The notes under the pieces were generated by a model, which was not told the origin of the DNA, did no database searches, and saw only the letters and a list, made by a program, of their open reading frames with translations. Below, piece by piece: positions 1 through 4,882 of a DNA stretch of 11,251 nt. A program made the translations under genes and the position numbers. Within the stretch, counting starts at the first letter, position 1; every line of letters starts with the position of its first letter. Origin of the DNA: Spirochaetaceae bacterium. GTDB taxonomy: Bacteria > Spirochaetota > Spirochaetia > Treponematales > Breznakiellaceae. The stretch covers positions 1 through 11,251 of the forward strand of contig JAISQV010000162.1 of the NCBI GenBank assembly GCA_031273985.1, in the 5' to 3' direction.

Positions 1-92
1 CAGGGCCAAAAAATTTTCAAAAAGGGAAAGCATCATTTACCCCGGAATCATCGTAGCAGAAACGGGCCCGATGGAAAAGCACGGGGGCCCTC

Positions 93-398
93 TTAAAATT
101 CCGCCGGGCGGCCTCCGAGATTTCTAAGGGTTTCCAGGTCCAGCCCGGTGATCTCACTAACCAATTCTACCGCAACCCCTGCAGCCAGGGCGTTCCCGGC
201 GATTTCTTTGGCCTTACTAAGTTTGCCCTCCTTCAGCCCCTCCTTCAGCCCCTCCTCCAGGGCCTCCCTGGCGGCTCCTTCCAGACGGCTCTGCTCGTCC
301 ATGAGCTGCAACTCATACATTTCGTAGGAGTGTAACAGAGCGGGATCAGTCCGAATCAGGTCCAGTATGGTCTGGGCCCTCTGTATCATCGCATCCAT
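93..398 (-). CDS. Candidate internal short Rpn product (C-terminal 101 residues of the Rpn gene)
   Basis: In the Rpn reading frame an ATG at 396-398 (M200 of the long protein) is preceded by GAGGAGGT on the minus strand (406-413), a near-perfect Shine-Dalgarno sequence, with a 7-nt spacer. This is much stronger than the signal at the gene's own GTG start. Initiation here would give a 101-residue protein lacking the D67/E81/Q83 core but keeping the helical C-terminus with the GLKE repeats. In E. coli, rpn genes are known to encode a small C-terminal protein from inside the gene that blocks the toxic full-length nuclease. The layout here matches that, but the product is inferred from the initiation signal only. 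The codons in the ribosome binding site also encode plausible residues (EEVLK), so chance cannot be excluded. Confidence 0.5.
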   Translation of the reverse strand: MDAMIQRAQTILDLIRTDPALLHSYEMYELQLMDEQSRLEGAAREALEEGLKEGLKEGKLSKAKEIAGNALAAGVAVELVSEITGLDLETLRNLGGRPAEF

Positions 399-995
399 CT
401 TCAATACCTCCTCAACCAGTCCCGGCGGACTATGTTCATCAAGCCATACCAGCCACCGGTGCAGGGGATTGGCAGAAAGGTCCTTTTCCCGGACATTCCT
501 GAATTTTGGCATCTCTATATAATGTATTTCCAGTAAATCGGTGAGCCGGTAATCTTTATATGCATCCTCGTAAATGTGGTAACTCGTATGAAAAACATTC
601 TCAATCCTTATATACTTAAAATCGATGATATTTATGGTGATGACCGGACGCAGACTGCTGAAATTTGCCCCCGCTTCTATGCCCTTGGTGTACTCTGCGC
701 TCCAGTAAAACAGATTCCTCTTATCCATATTGTACTGATTCTGAAGCTGAACCTCTATGTCGGCCCGTGTCCCATCAGCCAAAACGGAGCGAACATCAAG
801 AATAACCGATTTTGCCCCGGCAATTCCTGCGGGTAAATCCCTGTTTTCAACAATTTCTATGGATCGAAGGGGTCCTTTCCCGGTTTTCGCAAGGACTGCG
901 TTCAGAAAAGACAGGAGCAGTTCCTCCCTGCCCTTTTCACCCATGACCTTTTTGAAGGCAAAATCGTTAAGCGGCTTAAGCCTTTTCGTTTCCAC
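93..995 (-). CDS. Rpn-family recombination-promoting nuclease / putative transposase (PD-(D/E)XK, YhgA-like)
   Basis: The 300-residue product fits the Rpn/YhgA family, DNA endonucleases of the PD-(D/E)XK fold often annotated as transposases and linked to recA-independent recombination and phage defence. The N-terminus has the typical LNDFAFKKVMGEKG opening (residues 9-22). The probable catalytic core is D67 in ILDVRS followed by the E81-V-Q83 strand (IEVQLQNQ), where Q replaces the usual K. The C-terminal part is helical and charged and contains GLKE repeats (about residues 245-256), common in this family. The start is GTG at 993-995. An in-frame TAG lies 18 nt upstream, so no earlier start is possible, and the ribosome binding site there is weak. 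The gene is divergent from the NlpC/P60 gene, with structured repeat A between them. Family assignment is confident; nuclease activity and biological role are inferred. Confidence 0.85.
   Translation of the reverse strand: METKRLKPLNDFAFKKVMGEKGREELLLSFLNAVLAKTGKGPLRSIEIVENRDLPAGIAGAKSVILDVRSVLADGTRADIEVQLQNQYNMDKRNLFYWSAEYTKGIEAGANFSSLRPVITINIIDFKYIRIENVFHTSYHIYEDAYKDYRLTDLLEIHYIEMPKFRNVREKDLSANPLHRWLVWLDEHSPPGLVEEVLKMDAMIQRAQTILDLIRTDPALLHSYEMYELQLMDEQSRLEGAAREALEEGLKEGLKEGKLSKAKEIAGNALAAGVAVELVSEITGLDLETLRNLGGRPAEF
226..261 (-). repeat. 12-bp tandem repeat inside the Rpn gene (three units)
   Basis: Three adjacent 12-bp units lie at 226-237, 238-249 and 250-261. The first two are identical (CCCTCCTTCAGC on the plus strand) and the third has two or three changes. 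On the minus strand they encode GLKE-type repeats in the C-terminal helix. Unit number could change by slippage without breaking the frame, altering the length of this helix in both the long and the proposed short product. Confidence 0.8.
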
Positions 996-1062
996 ACTCT
1001 CATGGTAGCGCTAAGAGGTGGCTTTTTCAAACGTGAGGCATCACGGGCTTCGATTCGGAATA

Positions 1063-1190
1063 GGGGCGCATCCCCAGCGCGGGGCGCTGGGGACCGGGCT
1101 ATCCGCTCCAATCTTTACCGCCCCGGCGGGGGCGGTAAAGGATTTCCGCTTCTATCCCTTGCGCGGCCCCGCCTGCGCTTGCCCCGCGCT
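1063..1190 (+). repeat. Structured dispersed repeat, copy A
   Basis: This intergenic segment is homologous to the minus strand of 10035-10176 (copy B). It starts with GGGGCGCATCCCCAGCG, and TCCCCAGCG (1071-1079) pairs with CGCTGGGGA (1085-1093). A conserved single-stranded block, ACCGGGCTATCCGCTCCAAT, follows. Next is a hairpin with arms 1113-1122 and 1131-1140, then GGATTTCCGCT and CTATCCCTTGCGCGG, and a GCGCGG/CCGCGC pairing (1161-1166 with 1184-1189). The middle hairpin stem differs from copy B's in length and sequence but pairs perfectly in both, which suggests selection on structure. It ends about a dozen bases before the NlpC/P60 start, in the same orientation, so it could be a 5' leader RNA, a REP/MITE-like element, or both. 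I do not recognise it as a named family. Confidence 0.8.
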
Positions 1191-1202
1191 CCCAGGGGAG
1201 CT

Positions 1203-2252
1203 ATGCTGGCGGGCATGAAGCGCCCCCTCGTGATCCTGATCCTAGCGCTCCTTCCGGGCGGGAGTATCTTTGCCGCCGTCCCTCTGGCGGGGGTGGATCC
1301 GGGGGACGCCGCCGCCGCCCGCCGCCGTCTGGTCTCCGCAGCGGAGTCCTACCTGGGGACCCCCTACCGCTACGGCGGCGTGGGGCGCGGGGGCCTGGAC
1401 TGTTCGGGCCTCATCTACCTGAGCTTCCGGGACGCCCTGCGCGTAGAGCCCCCCCGGACCGTCGCCGCCCTCTATGCCTGGGTGGAAAAAATACCCGCCG
1501 GCGGGCTTGCTCCGGGGGATCTGGTCTTCTTTGTTACCGAGGGGCGGGAAGTGTCCCACGCAGGAATCTACACCGGGGAGGGGCGTTTCATCCACGCCGC
1601 ATCGGAGGGGGCCAGAACCGGGGTGATTCAGTCCGGCCTGGACGCCGCCTACTGGAAAAGAACCTTCGCCGGGGCGGGCCGGGCCCTACCTGCCTCCCCG
1701 GAGGACCCCTTAGCCGGCAGGGCTCTCCCGGAGGCGGCGTCCCACACGCCCCCCGGCGAAACCGGCTTCTTTGCCGGGTTCGGCCTGGCCCTCACCTGGG
1801 GCGCCTTCTTCGAGGGCTCCCCCTCGCCGCTGCGGGGCGTGTCCGGGCAGATCCGCGCGGGCTACCGGGGCCTTCTCCACCCGCAGAATCAGGCCGCCCT
1901 GGAACTGCGGCCCGAATGGGACGGCGCCCTGGGGGTTTTCCGGCTCCCCCTCACCCTGGCCCTGGGGACCGGCGTCTTCCAGGTCTTCGCCGGGCCGGCC
2001 CTGACCTTTGGCAGCGCGGAACTCAAGACAGGCCGCGTTTACCGGCCCCTCGGCTGGCTGGGGGGTCTGACAGCGGCGCTTCCCCCCGTCAAAACGGAGC
2101 GCGGGGAATTTTCGTTCTTCGGGGAACTCTGCTGGCAGCCCCACAGCGCGGAGGCCGGCCAGGGTGATAACGCCGGGGCCGACATGACGGCCAACCTCCG
2201 GGTCTCCCTCGGTCTCAGCTACCGCCGGTTCAAAAGGAGCCGGGAAAACTGA
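1203..2252 (+). CDS. Secreted NlpC/P60 cell-wall peptidase with C-terminal beta-barrel-like domain
   Basis: The 349-residue product starts with a signal peptide (K6-R7, hydrophobic to about residue 23, likely cleavage near A24/A25). An NlpC/P60 cysteine-peptidase domain follows (about 40-160), with catalytic C67 in LDCSGLIY, H119 in VSHAGIY and H131 in RFIHAAS. Such enzymes cut gamma-D-glutamyl-diaminopimelate links in peptidoglycan. After a proline-rich linker (about 162-187), residues 188-340 form about eight alternating hydrophobic/polar strands ending in LRVSLGLSYRRF, resembling a small outer-membrane barrel. ATG at 1203 is used here, with AGGGGAG only 2 nt upstream. ATG at 1215 (14-nt spacing, cleaner signal peptide) is equally likely. 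The frame stays open further upstream, but that part overlaps repeat A and is not protein-like. The stop overlaps the proposed start of the QueG-like gene, implying an operon. Confidence 0.88.
   Translation: MLAGMKRPLVILILALLPGGSIFAAVPLAGVDPGDAAAARRRLVSAAESYLGTPYRYGGVGRGGLDCSGLIYLSFRDALRVEPPRTVAALYAWVEKIPAGGLAPGDLVFFVTEGREVSHAGIYTGEGRFIHAASEGARTGVIQSGLDAAYWKRTFAGAGRALPASPEDPLAGRALPEAASHTPPGETGFFAGFGLALTWGAFFEGSPSPLRGVSGQIRAGYRGLLHPQNQAALELRPEWDGALGVFRLPLTLALGTGVFQVFAGPALTFGSAELKTGRVYRPLGWLGGLTAALPPVKTERGEFSFFGELCWQPHSAEAGQGDNAGADMTANLRVSLGLSYRRFKRSREN
2235..2252 (+). promoter_or_regulatory. Ribosome binding site and CTGA stop/start overlap for the QueG-like gene
   Basis: AGGAG at 2235-2239 is followed after 9 nt by CTG (2249-2251), whose last two bases are shared with the TGA stop (2250-2252) of the peptidase gene. 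This arrangement supports translational coupling. It is the only good initiation signal for the QueG-like frame, which is open back to stops at 2165-2170. Confidence 0.6.
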
Positions 2253-3154
2253 AAGACGCCGTACTGGAAGCCGCCCTGGATGCGGGCTTTGTCCGGGCGA
2301 GGATCCTCGCGCCCTTTACCGGGGCCCGGCTCCCGGCAAACTACCGGGAGGGGGCGCCTTCGCTCCTCGTAACGGCCCTGCCCCATTCCGGTAACTTGGA
2401 CGAAGGGGGGGCCGGCAGGGCCGTGGGCCAACCCCGCGGCCTTGTCGAAGTGGCCCCCTTTGCCCGGCGCAACTACTACCGGGAGGCGGTGAAGCGGCTC
2501 CGGAAGCTGGCCCGGAAATTCCACCTTGCCTGGGGCGGGGCAGGGGAGGCGCAGCGCCGGAGTTACCGGATACTCTGCAATTCGCCGGTCCCGGAGAAAC
2601 CCCTGGCCATAGCCTCCGGCCTCGGTGCGCCGGGGAGGAACGGCCTCGTCATCACCCCGGAGGCCGGCTCCCGGGTGATCATCGCCGCCATGACCCTGCC
2701 CTTCGCCCTGGAGGGGGACGGCCCCCTTTCCGGAAAACCCTTCCCCCTCTGCGGGGGCTGCTCCCCGGTCGCGCCCTGCATCAGGGCCTGCCCCACCGGC
2801 GCGCTCCGGGGTGACGGCTCCATAGCCAGGGAACGGTGCATTCAGTGGTATGCCTCCGGCGGGGACATTCAGGCGGGTTCCGGGCGGGGCGTGCCCCCGG
2901 AGGTGGCGGCCAAGTGGGGCCGGAGGCTCTACGGTTGTACGTGCTGCCAGGACGCCTGCCCCCATAACCGGGGGCCCCTGAGCGGCGCGGCCACGGAGGA
3001 AGGAGTACTCCCCGCCCTGCTCGACGGCGGGGAGCTCCTCTCCCTGGACGATGAATCCCTCAAGGCCCGTTTCAGGGGCACAGCCCTGGGCATGGCCTGG
3101 CTGAGCGCCGAAACCATACGGCGGAGCGTCAGGCTGGCCCTGAGGGGATATTAA
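2249..3154 (+). CDS. queG: QueG-like epoxyqueuosine reductase / double 4Fe-4S cluster protein, probable CTG start
   Basis: The product (301 residues from CTG) resembles QueG, the cobalamin- and Fe-S-dependent enzyme that reduces epoxyqueuosine to queuosine in tRNA. Residues about 105-150 match the QueG pattern D-x-x-P-x-x-E followed by GLG-x-x-G-(K/R)-N, but the first Asp is Asn (N111). Two [4Fe-4S] clusters are expected from C168, C171, C177, C181-P, C197, C230, C233 and C237-P. The first motif has five residues between its second and third Cys, where two is usual. YGCTCCQDACPHN is QueG-like. It lacks the C-terminal helical region of longer QueG proteins. There is no ATG, GTG or TTG before 2396, yet the QueG-like protein begins much earlier. 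CTG at 2249, with AGGAG at 2235-2239 (9-nt spacing) and a 4-nt CTGA overlap with the upstream stop, fits well. Function is likely but the Asp-to-Asn change leaves doubt. Confidence 0.78.
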   Translation: MKDAVLEAALDAGFVRARILAPFTGARLPANYREGAPSLLVTALPHSGNLDEGGAGRAVGQPRGLVEVAPFARRNYYREAVKRLRKLARKFHLAWGGAGEAQRRSYRILCNSPVPEKPLAIASGLGAPGRNGLVITPEAGSRVIIAAMTLPFALEGDGPLSGKPFPLCGGCSPVAPCIRACPTGALRGDGSIARERCIQWYASGGDIQAGSGRGVPPEVAAKWGRRLYGCTCCQDACPHNRGPLSGAATEEGVLPALLDGGELLSLDDESLKARFRGTALGMAWLSAETIRRSVRLALRGY

Positions 3155-3155
3155 G

Positions 3156-3731
3156 CTACTGCTTGCGGCTTGCGGCGCGGATACCGTCGGAAATTCTTGT
3201 CTGGAGATTTCCCAGGGCGGATCGGGCGGCGTAGCCTTGTTCCAGAGCTTCCCGTGGACGGTTGGCGTTGACCGCCGCCTCGGTTTGTTCAACCTGGGTG
3301 CGGACGCCGTCAAATTCACGGGTCAGAGCGGTAAAATCAAGCTGAATGTTGGGCACCGTCTTCGCCCCGTTCAGGGAATTCTCCGTCTCCGTGAGGGTGC
3401 TCCGCAGGGAGGCCGCCAGGGCGGAGGCCTCTTCCCGCGCACGGGTGGAGGCGGCGCGGCCATCGGCGATGGCCCTGTCCGAGGCGGCGATCACCTCGGC
3501 GGCGGCGGTCTTGGCCGCATCGTAGCGCTTTGCCCGGGCCTCGGTACGCATACGGTTGGCGGCGTCCCTGGCGCGGAGCAGGGAGCTTTCCCCGTATGCC
3601 GCAGCATCGGCGTCGTTTTCCGCCCTGGTCAGGGCCGCCTCGGCAGCCTCCATTTCCGCGGTGGGGGGCTTGGCGCAGCCCGCCGCCAGAACAAAACTCA
3701 ACAGAAGCAGCGGTATGACATATTTCTTCAT
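3156..3731 (-). CDS. DUF4398-type lipoprotein, alanine-rich helical
   Basis: The 191-residue protein begins with a lipoprotein signal peptide (KK, then a hydrophobic stretch) and the lipobox LAAGC with the lipidated cysteine at C19. It should therefore be attached to a membrane and face the periplasm or surface. The rest is almost entirely alanine- and charge-rich helix, with the repeated AA-x-x-A-x-x-A/RA-x-DAA pattern typical of DUF4398-like envelope lipoproteins of spirochaetes, some of which accompany OmpA-like or LysM proteins. ATG at 3731 is chosen over an upstream start because GAGGAG lies 5 nt before it and the signal peptide begins there. The stop is 1 nt from the stop of the convergent QueG-like gene. 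Molecular role unknown. Confidence 0.85.
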   Translation of the reverse strand: MKKYVIPLLLLSFVLAAGCAKPPTAEMEAAEAALTRAENDADAAAYGESSLLRARDAANRMRTEARAKRYDAAKTAAAEVIAASDRAIADGRAASTRAREEASALAASLRSTLTETENSLNGAKTVPNIQLDFTALTREFDGVRTQVEQTEAAVNANRPREALEQGYAARSALGNLQTRISDGIRAASRKQ

Positions 3732-4063
3732 CGGTTCTCCTCGCTTATCTTTGTGTGGTCGATACAGACTCACTTTCAAGTATAAGCGTTAAGGCGCGGA
3801 AATTCCACAACCCGGTGAGTAAGCGAGGAGGAGGCCGGGCCCCCTGCGCTCCGGCTTCCTCACCCGGCTGCAAAGCCTTTGGCCGGCCGGTGACCCGGTA
3901 TTCCATAGTAATCACGGCGTATCACGAAGATAGCGAAGGGCACTTTCCCGCTATGAACTAAAGGGAAAGTAGAGGTTTTTGTTTGAAATCATTTTGATCC
4001 TTACCTTTGTGTTCTTTATGTACGCCGCCCCTGACGTGCCGGGGGCCTGACCGCGTGCGGCGG
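3732..4063. other. Non-coding segment with GC-rich inverted repeats and an AT-rich hairpin
   Basis: No convincing gene is present. The left part should hold the promoter of the minus-strand lipoprotein gene. A possible -10 box, TATACT, reads on the minus strand at 3779-3784, but I see no good matching -35. The middle is an imperfect GC-rich stem (3828-3838 with 3851-3861, one G-U pair), with an outer imperfect pairing of 3811-3819 and 3859-3867. CCGGTGA recurs at 3812-3818 and 3887-3893. The right part holds the hairpin at 3942-3970 and an AT-rich tract before the metallophosphoesterase 3' end. Confidence 0.6.
3942..3970 (+). repeat. AT-rich hairpin repeat, member 1
   Basis: ACTTTCCC (3942-3949) pairs perfectly with GGGAAAGT (3963-3970) around a 13-nt loop beginning GCTATG. 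Related hairpins in inverse orientation lie at 9294-9322 and 9371-9398, where the arms are ACTTTTCC and GGAAAAGT. The single-base difference in each arm is compensatory. GTAGAGG follows on the right, as it does (reverse-complemented) beside the 9294-9322 copy, so about 34 bp are shared with it. Confidence 0.7.
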
Positions 4064-4066
4064 TCA
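4048..4066 (-). terminator. Inverted repeat over the metallophosphoesterase stop codon (weak terminator candidate)
   Basis: TGACCGC (4048-4054) and GCGGTCA (4060-4066) form a 7-bp stem with a 5-nt loop that includes the stop codon of the metallophosphoesterase gene. No run of T follows on the minus strand, so it is not a standard intrinsic terminator. It could protect the mRNA 3' end or be incidental. Confidence 0.3.
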
Positions 4067-4744
4067 TTCGCCCAGGGGGATCACGGACTGGTAGAGGACG
4101 CGGTAACGGGTGTCCACGATTCGGTCCAGGTGGTAGTGGCCGAAGTACCAGCGGCTAAAGTCGAGCCGCTCCGCTACCGCCTGAAGGTAGGTGGTCAGGC
4201 TGTCGGGACTGAAGGAGCCGTGGAAGGTTTCGATGACCCTGGCGGGTCCCGCATGGGTGATGACATAATCGATTTTCCAGTTATAGCGTTCAAGGTTGCG
4301 GAGGCCCTCCTGATACTCTGCGGAGGAGGGCATTTCATCGGGCCACCAGGAGATGTAGGGCCTGCGGAAGGCCCTATCGGTGGATTTGCCGCCGCCGAAG
4401 GTGAAGATCGTTTTACCGTCGATTGAGAAGACCTGTCCCCGCTCAAGGTGAAAGAGGCTGTCGTGAATACGGTGTATCCTGCCGCCGGACCATTCTTCCT
4501 CCGGGTAGCTTCGGAGGAGATCGAAATTTTCGTGGTTTCCGTCTATGAAAAGGGTCGTGTAGGGAAGTTCCTTGAAAATGGAGAGCCATTCTTTCTCCTT
4601 TTCGTTGTTCTGCCAGATAAAGCCAAAGTCCCCGGCGATGATGACATAATCCGCCTTGCTGAGCTTAAACTGCGCCCTGAAGTGATCATCGTCCAGTTTC
4701 GCCATATCTATGCCGCCGTGAGTATCGCCGGTAATATATATCAT
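4064..4744 (-). CDS. Calcineurin-like metallophosphoesterase
   Basis: The 226-residue protein carries the complete metal-binding signature of the calcineurin-like phosphoesterase fold: D7 and H9 in GDTHGG, D39 in AGDFGF, N70 and H71 in GNHEN, H164 in THAGP, and H203 and H205 in GHYH. These residues usually bind two metal ions and hydrolyse phosphomono- or diesters. No signal peptide or membrane segment is seen, so it is probably cytosolic. It belongs to a compact subfamily also found near mobile elements, but its substrate cannot be told from sequence. ATG at 4744 is chosen because the strand that opens the fold (MIYITGDTHG) starts there. No clear Shine-Dalgarno sequence precedes it, and the 14 codons upstream are not protein-like. 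It is divergent from manC. Confidence 0.88.
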   Translation of the reverse strand: MIYITGDTHGGIDMAKLDDDHFRAQFKLSKADYVIIAGDFGFIWQNNEKEKEWLSIFKELPYTTLFIDGNHENFDLLRSYPEEEWSGGRIHRIHDSLFHLERGQVFSIDGKTIFTFGGGKSTDRAFRRPYISWWPDEMPSSAEYQEGLRNLERYNWKIDYVITHAGPARVIETFHGSFSPDSLTTYLQAVAERLDFSRWYFGHYHLDRIVDTRYRVLYQSVIPLGE

Positions 4745-4882
4745 TGTAATCAAACGATAGTGCAAAAAACGGGAGGGGGCAAGCACAGGGGATTGCCGGG
4801 CAGGAATTCCATGGTTTCGTGGGGGGCCGTAGTTTAAGGGGCCGGGGCTGCGTTACAGTGCATGAAACACGGAGGCTTCATA

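Noticed and set aside
1..92. Terminator for the Rpn gene
   Set aside because: GGGCCC palindromes (62-92) and T-rich stretches on the minus strand exist but are not adjacent in terminator order, so nothing can be called in this short edge.
1002..1202. N-terminal extension of the peptidase
   Set aside because: The frame is open but lies over structured repeat A and would bury the signal peptide inside the protein.
2241..2252. Programmed -1 frameshift fusing the peptidase to the QueG-like protein
   Set aside because: The QueG-like frame is -1 relative to the peptidase and an AGGAG lies upstream, but the A-rich stretch is not a proper slippery heptamer in the peptidase frame. The CTG start explains the data more simply.
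2219..3319. 366-codon open frame antisense to the QueG-like gene
   Set aside because: It spans the 3' end of the lipoprotein gene and has a Pro/Gly-rich, non-protein-like composition, while the sense frame has eight Fe-S cysteines.
3755..3961. 68-codon open frame in the intergenic segment
   Set aside because: It runs through the inverted repeats, has no ribosome binding site and no protein-like pattern.
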